Source of the DNA: Astropecten irregularis
Lineage: Eukaryota > Echinodermata > Asteroidea > Paxillosida > Astropectinidae
Length of the DNA: 64,000 bases
Assembly (NCBI GenBank): GCA_963971285.1
Contig: OZ020248.1
Location: 23,023,873 to 23,087,872 of the forward strand
Direction of reading: 5' to 3'
The position numbers and the translations under genes are program-made. Under the pieces are notes generated by a model. It searched no databases, had not been told where the DNA came from, and saw nothing but the letters and a program-made list of their open reading frames with translations. This document shows, in pieces, positions 1 to 12,300 of the stretch. The first letter of the stretch is position 1; each line of letters begins with the position of its first letter.

Positions 1-109
1 ACGAATGTTCAGTAAGTTTTATACCCAACAATTGGGAGTCACGGATGATGTTTGGTACAGCCGAATGTTCAGTATAGCAGTGTTCGTTAAATATCGCTGT
101 TTCACTGTA

Positions 110-200
110 CATGTAGCAAGATCTTTCTCAAAGGCACATATAAATGGATAAGAGGAGCAGAACAAAGGGTGACAGAGTGACCTGGGAAACAGGACTAGGA
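110..200. repeat. Fragment of the hammerhead-like repeat, also at 19738-19860
   Basis: AAGATCTTTCTCAAAGGCA, followed by a string similar to 19780-19860 (AAAGG-GTGACAGAGTGACCTG in inverse). It appears to be a diverged, inverted relative of the 19.7-kb element, within the RBBP6 intron at the left edge. Confidence 0.5.
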
Positions 201-231
201 AATCATAGAGAGAAGAGTGGGGTGGACTTAC

Positions 232-346
232 ATGTACAGGTCCTCGAACTGGACAGTCCCTGATGTAGTGGCCTGGCTTGCCACATCTATGACACGTATA
301 GTTCTGCCCTGGCCGCATACCTCCATATCGTCTGCCAAACTCGTAC
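232..346 (-). CDS. RBBP6: RBBP6 exon 6, CCHC zinc knuckle
   Basis: The 115-nt exon encodes YEFGRRYGG, then NYTCHRCGKPGHYIRDCP. The CX2CX4HX4C knuckle matches the single-stranded nucleic-acid-binding knuckle of RBBP6 (CFRCGKPGHYIKNC in human). The acceptor is TAATAG and the donor is CAT|GTAAGT. It is the last RBBP6 exon in the window. Confidence 0.95.
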
Positions 347-3300
347 CTATTACAAGAAAAACAATTTAATTATTCAATAAATGTTTATGATTTAAAAACT
401 ATTACTATGCCTTATTTATTCATGACCTAGAGCCAATTCCCAATTGGTCAATTCACCATTGCGTGCCAGTGGATATATTTGCTGATCACCAGCGAGTAGG
501 CCGGGGAATCTCCGAAGGAACTGTTACACTTGTAACATCTCACTGCGCATGTAACATCTCACTGCGCATCTATCCTAGTTTGCAGTGCCTGTGCGCAATA
601 CATGAAGTTCATGAAACAAAAAGTTTTGCCACATTTCTCAATGAAATTGTGGACAATAAAGATTATTTATGAGGTAATGTCCAACAAATATCACACGGTT
701 TACTTCGGGTGGACAGTCGATTCTAGCTGTTGGAAGTTGACAAACTAGTTCCCTCAGCTGCGCCATGGGAATTACAGTTTGTCAACTTCTAACACCTCGC
801 GAGCCATGGGCAAATTAGGCTTGTCACTGCAAGTTTGGTTTGTTTCGATTTCCGTCAGTGATGCAACACTTATGCCGAGGAAGCAAGATTTTTTGGAAAT
901 TTCCCTAGGCTACTTACTTGGAGGGGTCATACTCGTGGCTTGACTGGTATAGGATGGCCTGTATTTTGTCATCTTCGGAGGCGTTGGCGTTGGCAAGATC
1001 GGACGTCTGTTGTGTCAATAAAGAACAGGTTATAAAAAAACGGCAATTCAAAATTTATTTCTGGTCAAAATTGTAATCCTACAGACTCTGGATGATATAC
1101 ATGCATGTTTTTCAGTGCTCTTGTGCCAATTTCTTTTTAACCGAAAGGCAAACATGATGACAATCAGTCAACTCACATACTACAGACATGATATTTATTT
1201 CAGTGCTTCTGTTCCAAAACTGGGGTATAGACTTGGGGCCTGTTTGATTCAGGCACGAGATCAGTGATCCTGCTGATGAGGATCCCATCTTAGCATACCG
1301 TATCCTGCATGGGACGAAGGATCTGCAAGATCAAACAGGCTCTTAGTTTAATACTTTGTTGCAACATGCCTTTCAAAGTCAGAAATTGCTGATGATTTTC
1401 TGTTGAATTTCATCTCTTAATGGACAAAACTCACTCCATTTGAAGAAACCAGCAAGTGCGAGATCATCAAGGGGAAGAAACGTAGCAGAAAAAATTTCAG
1501 AACAGTGTTAGAATGAAAGAGAAAAAGGACCTAAAAAAGCCAAGAATGATGACAGAGAGTCTGACTTGGTCCTTAGAAGAAGACTCACCTTCTTGAGTTG
1601 TTCTACTGTCAATCTAGATGGATCATCACCCTGCACAAAAGTGATTGGAAATTGAAAGAGACATGGTTTTGCAAAAATCGACACATTTAAAAAAATTTTT
1701 TTGCATTCAGTTGGGTCTTTGTTTTAAAGGCATAATACAGGATTGGTAAAGGTGACAGAACAGCTACAGACTGTTCATAATTTGATTTGTCATGGAATAA
1801 AAACAAACCTGTGAAATTTTCAGCTGACCTTATAATTGGAAACAGTGAAAAACGCTCATGGTATTTACAAATCTATTCACAGGAGTTCTGATCTCACCCC
1901 GAGATCAAAACTGTTTTTTGGGTCAATATTTTACTCATTTCAGGATAAATACAGCATTTCAGTCGGAAATATGTTAACAAAATGTTTCTACCAGGACCAT
2001 CTTCATACCCTGAACAATTATACGTAAATCTGTGGAGATTTTTGTTTGAGTAATGGTATGTTACCAATCCTTTATTGTACCTTTTACTGTAACACAATCA
2101 AACAAAACTAAACGAACAAACTGACAAGAAAACAAACAATTATTTTTTGACAAGGAAAATCTGTGAAATATCGAAAAACTAGAGTATTACTCCACGCCTT
2201 TAAATCTTTAATGTAGATTTTTCGTTTTAGTACAAGTTAAATTTAAGATTTTGTTCTCAAAAGAATAAGTTTTGGTTTTTGGGCTTTAAAATTTTGTTCG
2301 CAGAACATTGGTGGCAATACGGTCAAAACATTTGGGCGTTTTGTGTGGTTACTGGTTAACCTTCTGATGTGAGCCAGGTATCGGCTACGTTATCATTACC
2401 CCGCCAAGGGTTGCGGTCTCTCCTCGGAAACAATTTTGGCTTTCCTGTCGTGAAGAATCATTGGACGAGATGCTCGAACATCCTGGGGGTCTCAAGAGAA
2501 TGCACGATGCAGGCGTCAAGAGCCGATTCAATTGAGGAAACTTCAAATTCTCTCCTACGCTGAAGCCGACTATCGAAGCGAGCAATAATCCCTTTTTTTC
2601 TTTTCAGAAACACGCATCTTCAATGAAATGGTTGTGACTGGTCCCAATCTGATGTTTTTGTGCACACGACTGCTGGACAAGCTGTTTTCTTTTAAATGAA
2701 TACCATCGATTGACGTCAGTCTTCTCTAAACCTCTCGATTCCGTTAGCTTTCAGAACCAAAAAGGTGAAAAGCTCAAGAGTCGCATGTCCGTTCGCAGAA
2801 ATATGCTGCATATTTTGTTCGTGAGTTTATAACGGACAACCAGTATAAAGTAAAGACTTCTTTACATTAGTCAATTTGGCTTTTCCCTGTTTTACTTGAC
2901 CTCTGTGACCTCTACTTCCTATCAAACAGGAAGTAGCTCCTCATTCAAAAGTGGTATGAGCTAGGATCATGTCTCAAATTTTAATGTTAGGGAAGGTCTT
3001 TCTTTGTGGCACATTGCTTGACCTCTGTGACCTCTACTTCCGGTCAAACAGGAAGTAGCTCCTCATTTAAAAGTGGTAAGAGCTAGGATCATGATTCTTT
3101 CACCAAAAGTAAATGTTAGGCAAGGTCTTTCTTTGTGACACATTGCTTGACCTCTGTGACCTCTACTTCTGGTCAAATTGGAAGTAGCTCGTCATTCAGA
3201 AGTGGTAAGAGCTAGGACCATGATTGCTTTATAATCTACAAACCAAACAGGTTTGTAGACAGTCAAAACTGCCACCACTAGTGACTACAGAATAATGTTA

Positions 3301-6300
3301 ATAATAATAATAACCTAGAGATTTTATACGACCCAGAGATTTTATATGACCCAGAGATTTTGTACAACCCAGAGATATTATACGACCCGGAGATTTTAAA
3401 TGACCCAGAGATTTTGTACAACCCAGAGATTTTGTACAACCCAGAGATTTTGTACAACCCAGAGATTTTGTACAACCCAGAGATTTTGTACAACCTAGAG
3501 ATTTTGTACAACCCAGAGATTTAATACGACCCGGAGAATTTGTACAACCCAGAGATTTTGTACAACCCAGAGATTTTGTACAACCTAGAGATTTTGTACA
3601 ACCCAGAGATTTTGTGCAACCCAGAGATTTTGTACAACCCAGAGATTTTGTGCAACCCAGAGATTTTGTACAACCCAGAGATTTTGTACAACCCAGAGAT
3701 TTTGTACAACCCAGAGATTTTATACGACCCGGAGAATTTGTACAACCCCGAGATTTTGTAATTGTACAACCCAGAGATTTTATACGACCCAGAGATTTTG
3801 TACAACCCGGAGATTTTTGGGAATGGCCTTTAGGTTAAATTTGTGGCACAAGAAAATTCTCAGAACGTATGCTGAAACCAGTGAAGATGTGGAAACTTGA
3901 AAGAGAAAGAATCATCAAATAGCCACAAGGGAAACTGACTGGATTAATTTCAAGTCATTGAACAAAGAAAAATTGACTGGAGGGGGATTCAAAACAGCAA
4001 CCTCCGGAATACCTTACCAACCGAGCTATTCAGCCCTATGTTGGTGGTGTCCCTAATAGTCAATCTTTGTTTGGCAGTCAGTAGCCTTGAAACCACCAAC
4101 ATACAGCGAAAATGAAGAAGTTGGAACTCTGTACCTACAGCAGGCATTTTATCTTCACCATACATGCCACACTTTGTACAGTGTTTTTCAATTTTTAATG
4201 GCAGAAGAGTCACATGAAAAAAAGAGAAAAATCAGCTGATCTGAGGAAAACTTGTATGCCTATAGCATACCTACCAGTATTCTTAGGTAGAATAAGCAGG
4301 TGCACATAACTACCTGTATTAACACTATAAAGGTGTTTGAAAAGGGGGGGGGGGCTGCGGGTATGACAAACTAATTGAAGTCTCTCAAGAAATGCAATGC
4401 CAATGAAGATAACTTACAAACTCATTTTAACTTACTATCAATCGTAGGACTTATGATGCAATTAAGCCCTACGTAGGATATGATTGAGTTATCCTTCGTA
4501 GGAAAGGTTCAGCAACAGTCATCTGTGAAAATTTCCAGTTACATACAATGCCCAATTTTTGAGAAAAAGAGTGAAAAACGCCCACAGGATTTTTTTTTTT
4601 TTTTTTACATGACTTTTAAAATAGTTTTGGGTCAATTGGTTTGTGGAGATTTCTGTTTTGGTATGCTACCAAAGTATGAAAGTAACTTTAACTCAGGGTG
4701 AGGGAAAGTCCCCAGGAGCTCCCCTGGTAAAGGAACCAGAATAAAAAGGACTGAACCCAGGGCACTAACTTTTGTGGTTAAGCTCGGTATTATGATGGGA
4801 AATGGGTTTAATAGAACATGGAATGAATAGCAAAACTGTTCAGATTCATGTCAGGAAAGATGTACAACAGCATTGGCTTTATTTGGGCCTAGAGACTACT
4901 ACATTTTGGGATCAGTATAATTTTCCAGCTTACAGATTGGATCTTAAGAGCTTTGACATGGGTTTTTAATGCACAACTTAAGATTCAACCGATTCGATGA
5001 ATACAAAACTTTTCAAGCACCTTCCAACAGAAGTTCAATGCTTCAAACTTGATGTTGCGTTTTGAGCTACCTGCTTAGGATGACAATAAAGGACAATTTT
5101 ACTTACATCTATCAATTCAACTTTTGAGAGAATTTTCTGAGAATGTAAATCAGATTCACAATTAATATACAATGTTTGATATAAACTTCTTTCCAGAAAA
5201 GTAGCTATACCACCAGAATTTCACGAAAATGCCTGAAACACCGTTACCCAACCAAGAAAAACCTTAAAGTACCCTTTACCCCCTTAAAAAAATAATGTTT
5301 TTTGTATGTTTCAGACGAAATCAAGTACACTGTACTACTGTACTTTGTCAACATTCGGAGAGAAAAAACCTGAAAAATGGCATATCTGTAATAAGACCTA
5401 CATGTACATGTACACCATAGTTCCATGTGTGCACTACACAGAGAAAGCTAGCTGTAGCATGGTTCAAACCATGACTGGGTGGGTTGCAATGAAAAAAAAA
5501 GCAAATCAGACCGACTTACAAACTTCGACTTTTGGATTTGACTCAGTTCTTTATTCACATGTTAATACAGACTTCTGCTGAAATATTGGCAAACGTCATA
5601 CACTTACCACACTATCAGTGAATGCACACAGTATGTATGACTGGAAATTACATTAGAAGATTGTAAAAATACATTACAAATATTAATCGTGCATGAAGAG
5701 CGAACCAACCCAATAGCATGGTCATGGTGGCGGTTGCATTATGCTTTTAGGGCATTTCCATAATTTGGGGGACATTTTGTAATGTATAAAGTCACCCCTG
5801 CTTTGGCATAGTTGTATGCATTTCAAGGAACCATACATGGTATGGTTAAAAATTGGAGTCTTTCAAGAATGACTCATCAAGGAATACGTTAAAGTCACAT
5901 AAAATTATGTTACTATGGAATTGTCATTTCCATTTTCACATCGCTCATGTGCTATACCAGTACTAACACTCGGCTTTAAACTGGTTAGCTACTTGGAAAA
6001 ATCAGTCCCCAAAAAACAAAAACAAACAGTTTTCAAGTGAGTAAAATATGGGAGAGAGTTATTACGGCACTAATGCAACAGGATCATTAGTGGCTTTAAA
6101 GAATAAAAAAGGGAAAGAGGAAAAAAAAATGCACAGAAAAACATCAGGAGAATCGGCATATTTTTCCTCCTGTATTTTTATTGCATTTTTAACTCCAACA
6201 AAATTAAACATTCATTTGCCATCATCATAAAAAAGAAGACATCATGGATGACAAAATATTTTACCAACAAGAGGGAAACAGTTTATCTGTATAGTACATG

Positions 6301-9300
6301 GACAATTCACGAGCTGTTCAATTAAAAGAATAAGCATCATATACATGTAAACAGACTCAAATGCTCAGAAGATAATTTAAAAAAAATTATATTAATTAAT
6401 AATCGCAGAAAAATATATTCAATCAAACAAAAATAATGAAATAGGCAACTATTGCAAGTACAACTGAATAGAAAAATGATTTCATGAAAAGAAAATTATA
6501 AATCAATTAAACAAATTCTTTTGCCATTTTTTTTTTAAGAAAAGACAAAGATAGTGTGTAATTGTGAAACACCACCCAAGTACGATAAGAAGTATATTAA
6601 TATTTCTATACTAGCTAGGGGATCTTTAAAGCCACAGAGGAAGGTACAAACTAATGGTTTCTTTACCATATTTTATTTCTCTCAGATTCAATACACAAAA
6701 TGTGCAAAATAATTGTGGATTTATCATATTTACATGTGCACATATTGAATTATAGGGACAAACTCAATGTCTATAGCATTTAAAACTTAAACAACTCTTA
6801 TCCATTTTTTGTTTAAAAACCATTATCTGAAAAAATGTAGGAAAAGGGGGAGGGGGGAGGTGTACATATCTTACCACTTTATACATCTTTTATGTGTGTC
6901 GATACAATATACCAAATGCAAATTACATGGTAATTATATGGAAAAATGCCATGGAAAAAGTGTGAACAGTAAGAGCTTGGTCTACTGGCATAAAATGGAC
7001 ATGATAGTCGGGCATCACCTAAAAACTGAACGGCATACCAGATAACAAACAAAGATACTGGTAAGTTGATAACAAGTTTTAATTTTAGTAGTTCCTCAGC
7101 ACACTTGTCAATGTTGACAATGCCAAAGTTTGAGACTTTTGAGGATCTGGCAATGGACTTGAATAACTTGGACTTTAATACCAAAAATTTAGGAAATTCC
7201 AATTTTTACTTTTCAATGGCATACAAGTGAAATAAAAAAAGAGGAAATATCACCTGATCCGAGAAAAAGTTGCATACCTGGATAATGTGGAGTTTTAACA
7301 ATGTACAATTCAACATACTTGCACAATTTTCTGGTACAATTATTTAAGTAGATGTGAAGTCCATAAGTTTGTTTTAAATGTTATACATAATATACCGGTA
7401 AGTCTGATGCATATTTTTTCAAGAAAGATTTGAGGCTTTGCATGGTGATAGTTGATATGTGGATAAGTTTGCGGTAACACCATGTAATATTCGGTTCATA
7501 GTTCCCGCACTTCATATATCGTCGCACTTCTCGTTAGGTCTCAACATTTTGACAGAGCCTGCTCTAGTCATCATCACGAGACACCCATGTGGGTGTTACC
7601 GCAAACCAATCCAAATATCAAGACTTGATTGAATAAAATTGAATAAAATAGGTTTGTCACTTCATAAAATACTGTTCTTCATAAACCAAGTACAATCATA
7701 TTCTGCAAACACATACATGTACATCACAACAAAACATTTCAGAACTGACAAACGTATGTTTTATTCAATTATCTTCACTTTATGGAGTAATAATAAAATG
7801 CTTGTTTCAAAAAAACTTTATGGAAATCTCATCTACCAAATTTCGCACCAAATTAAGTGCTAGCCTAAATAATTTACTGTTTGAAAACTAGCAATCTTTG
7901 TTAAATTGTTATGGCAAGGTAAACAAATTTCAGATTTTGCAGGACTGCAGAACCAATGACTAATTAGTAACACTATTTACCATTCAAGATATTTTACATT
8001 ATGAAAATATATGCAAAAAGTACAAAGCAGAAAATGGAAACATTTCTGCACATGCCCATCTATATCATTATACAATCAAGATTATTTGTACAATAGACTG
8101 ATCCATTAAGCCCTGCCCCATTCGTTTCTGACCAATCACAACCATTGTCTATGTCAGACATGTGTACACCCGAGTATGACATGGTACAAGCACACGTATG
8201 GAGTGTGCAACTGGAACGTGCAGTGTGACATTGGAGAGGAACACGTACTCATTGCAGGCGTGAGCATTGGGAGGGGGGCTAGCTGCCGCTGGATCAGTTT
8301 ATCACACAAATTTCAAAATAAAAATTCCTACATATCTTTTTCAACATCTGTCTGTTACTTTTACTATCTACCAACTGCCAAAAAAGAGGGCTATCCGACC
8401 AGCTCTTTATAAATCTTTAAGAGTTGGCTAAAACGCTACATTTCTGTTTCATACATAAAAACAATTATGGTTATTTACTGATGGCTTACCAATTGGGGCG
8501 ATTCCAAATAGTGCGCCACCAACAGTTGGCAACGCGTTGGGCAATCACAATGACCCGTTTCAGATGCACATTTTGTCAACAAATTCTGTGAATTGTGATT
8601 GGTCAACGTGTTGGCATTTCTTGATGGCGCACTATTTAGAAGCGCCCAAATTGCTAAATTACCTCAAGGGGTCACCTTATCTTATTTTTAAGAAAGATTT
8701 GAGGCTTTGCATGGTGACAATTGGTATGTGGATTGGATTGCGGAAACACCATGTAATAATCGTTCGTACTTTCGCACTTCTATATTGTTCGCACTTCTGT
8801 ATCGTCCGCACTTCTCGCAATTAGGTCTCAACGTTTCGACTAGTCTGCTCTAGTCCTCATCAGGAGACAATATCTTATTTTTATTATATCTTATTTTTAT
8901 TTTACTTGACTAAGCTTATTTTTACTGAGGGTACATAAGAGAATCTACCTAGAGTATTACAGTACATGTTTTCAGTGCGGTAGGTAGGTATAAGTACATG
9001 TACATTGGTCAATCAACCCATCTAATATCTTGCACCATTTGTGAAAGTTGTCAATTTTCTCACACATGCAATGCACATCTCTGGCCAAAATACAAGTTAC
9101 AAAAACTTGAGGAGTGGTCAAATGTAGATAAATATAAACTCTCTGGAGTAATACTCCAATATAAATTTTTTTGGGAACTTCATGATTTACAGTTTAAAGT
9201 ATTAATGTATATAGTGCATACTTAAGCACCGAAAATAGGTTAGACAATACCCCATTAGTACTCTAACTCATATATGCATGAAATACATTCAATGTGAAGG

Positions 9301-12300
9301 CAACACTTGTAGGCAATAGACTGGTAGGCAACGACTTCCACGTTTTCATTCAGGAATTCTGATGAAAAACACTTCCAGCATCCAGTAGATATTTATCAGT
9401 TCACAGAATTGTTCATTCTCATTTTCAACGCGCACACATATGACTGAACTCCAAGCGAGAGATCCCATAGGAACAACACGCGATTTTCCATGAAAACTGT
9501 AATATTCCGTGGGGCGGTCTGTGAAGAACGGCATTCCACCTTGGCAAGTGTTGCAACTAGTCAATGCTGGTATTCACTAATCGACTGACTATCTCCGTGC
9601 ATTATTTTACTTACAAATACGTGTACATGCATCAAGTAGAAAGGATCATAATTTCCTTTCATACAAGAAGCCACCATGTAAATGAACAGAACCAATCCCA
9701 GGTTTAAATTGATAAACATGGGTAATCAAAATAATAGAAGTTATGTCCCCAATAATGAAGGATTAATAAACATGCTATGCTATCTTAAACAGCACTTTGA
9801 AGACAGAAATATACAAAAACGTCTGATTCGGTCAATTCAACACATCGGTGTTTAATGTTATTGTTTTCTGCAATTTATTGCAGTCCATTTAAAACAAAAC
9901 AATTGATGTTGAAAACTTCCAATTCAATAACATAAAAAGGACTTCAGAATCACGATCAGACAAAATTAATAAGGTTGGGTTTAAATATTACATTATCATA
10001 TAATTCATACGCAATACATCCATGCGCAGACGTTTATAACCTTCCAGATTCTACCAAACTTGATACAACACTTTGCATATTACCTATGCCACCTTCTTTG
10101 AACCACCATGCCCTACGTGTATATAAAGGCATGGTAGCCGAATCCCCCATCCAAATTAGCTCACATTCTGGCAGTTAGGTAATGTTAAGGGGATTAATAT
10201 TTAAAAACCGCTGTCCACAACAAAAAAATCAAGTATGGTACTGGAAATGTACGTTTGTGTCTGGGGGAGGAATTAATTTCCTAGCTACAAATTCCATGCC
10301 TGTATGAGATTTGTTGGATTTAGTAGCACTTTATATTCTCTACAGGAGATACAACTTATCAATTTCAGATGCATTTTCTATGTTTAAATTCAACATGATC
10401 TACCAAAACAATTCACAAGACCTATCACACAAGCATGAACATCGCTAAAGGGGACCTATTTACATTACAGGTCTCCGCCTCTGCACTCTCGGACAATTAT
10501 TCACCAGAATAACTGTATCAAGATGATATGTTAAGATTATTCCGTGCATAGTTCTTGATACCTTACTTGCTGTAAGCACATATAAATCACATCATCCACG
10601 TTTCAATATCAAAATTGCACAGCAATTACTATAAGATTCAGTGTAGATTTGTGACACCATATTATTTACAGGAGCAAAAAATGGCAGGCTCAATATGAGC
10701 TACATTAGTCATTTTTCTTTGTAACTTGCAAAACAAGCTAGGGATGTTCCAATATTAACGGCAGACTTTTTAAAAGTCTTACTCAATATGAGCTACATGT
10801 ACTTCCGAAAGAAAACAAAAATATATATAATATATAGAAGAATAGTGCAGGAATTGCAGATCTCACGTAACTGGATAAATATTATCCATAACATAATAAT
10901 GATCTACAGATATTTCACAATTTTTCCAAAAGAAACTGCGGAAAAGATGTTCATATTCCCAGTTACAAAAACAGAAAAAACAACAACAATCATTTACCCA
11001 AATCCAATCATTATCTAAACCATCTGCATATATTATGTCATCAATACACGTAAGTGCATAACAAAATATTTTCTTGGGGGTTAAAACTGTTTGGGGGGAA
11101 CAAAATAGTGACACAATTTTTCCCTTTTCATATTTAACACACAAACATTTAAAAAAAAGAAGTAAGCTTTTGTTATGAAAAATAATCAAACAGGATAAAA
11201 ATTGAAAAGGAAAATGGCTGATAACAGGCCTACCTGGTTACCGCAGCTAAGTATACCGTGTGAAAGATATTTCAGGGAATACCTACTTGACGGGCCGGGG
11301 GAAACTGAGTGAGTGATATGAGGCTTTAGACACTGAGAAATGAAAGTGAGCGTCATCAACCATGACCAATACGTACTGGTTTCTGTTGGCTGTCCATCCT
11401 GGGCGGCTCCCTGCAAAATAAAGTAAGCAAAGGAAAACCATATAACTAAGATGACAAATCTTCACTCTGAACCCTTTCCCTTTTAACTCTAACCCCCTGG
11501 GCACTTGCACTAGGAAGCATACCGAATCCTACATACTTCAACAGTTGTTCCAAAGGTTTGGTAGGGATTGGTACTGAACCGGACAAACTTCAAAATGGTC
11601 CAACTGTTGAATTTTGAATGCTTCGGTATGGATGTGTCCTGTAGAACGATTGTCCCAAACCCAATAAAATGATACAATGCTTTTGACAGAATTAAACAGG
11701 AAGTAATCCTAGGACCCTTTGGTACAGAATCAAACAAAACCCAACTAACGCTCTTCACTATTTGGTATTAGGCCAGCCAAAACTCAACAGGACCACATGT
11801 TGAAGTTTGATGGGTTTGAAGCTGTTAGACAAGGACTTGGGCACCTTCACGTCATTCCTTGCTCTTCTGGACATGCCAATGGGAGACTTTTGAGAACCGG
11901 TCTTCAAGTCAACAGCGCACGCAATTGTGAGCATGCACGCGTTGTTTTTCGCCTGCGCTGTTGTGCGTGCGCATGCGCTGTTGACTTGAAGACCGGTTCT
12001 CAAAAGTCTCCCATTGACTTGCAATTCAATCTAAGCCTCCTTGGTTTTTCAAAGAGAAACCTTCCCAAATCTGCCCCAAATCTAATACCGTGCAGTCTTG
12101 ATACTGAAATTCCAATGCAACAATAAGCAGCAACTTGATTTGGGATGGCTGGAGATGTTTTGCATCGATAGTTCCATAATAAAAACATTCTAATGCCATT
12201 CACAGCATAAGGTTGGAGGCTTGGAGCTTCTGGGGTCGATTTCACAAAGCCCTGCGATCGATCGTAACTCGAGTTACCAAGGATAACTCCTCGTAGGGGG

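Larger units (their letters stand above)
347..2894. other. RBBP6 introns 5 and 4 and left part of intron 3
   Basis: Apart from exons 5 and 4 there is no coding signal. An imperfect palindrome ending in GATCAAACAGGC lies at 1243-1340. A diverged copy of the ATCATACTTTGG repeat family lies at 1727-2090. The rest is AT-rich and unremarkable. Confidence 0.6.

Noticed and set aside
1243..1340. Hammerhead ribozyme at CTGATGAGGATCCC
   Set aside because: The flanking GATCC and GGATC pair with each other as a simple palindrome, and the second core is GAAGG rather than GAAAC. Core placement does not fit.
3278..3838. Repetitive ORFs (YKISGL, NPEILY) and a possible CRISPR array
   Set aside because: Units are 18 bp, directly adjacent and without unique spacers, in an animal intron. 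It is a minisatellite; frames stay open because the unit is divisible by three.
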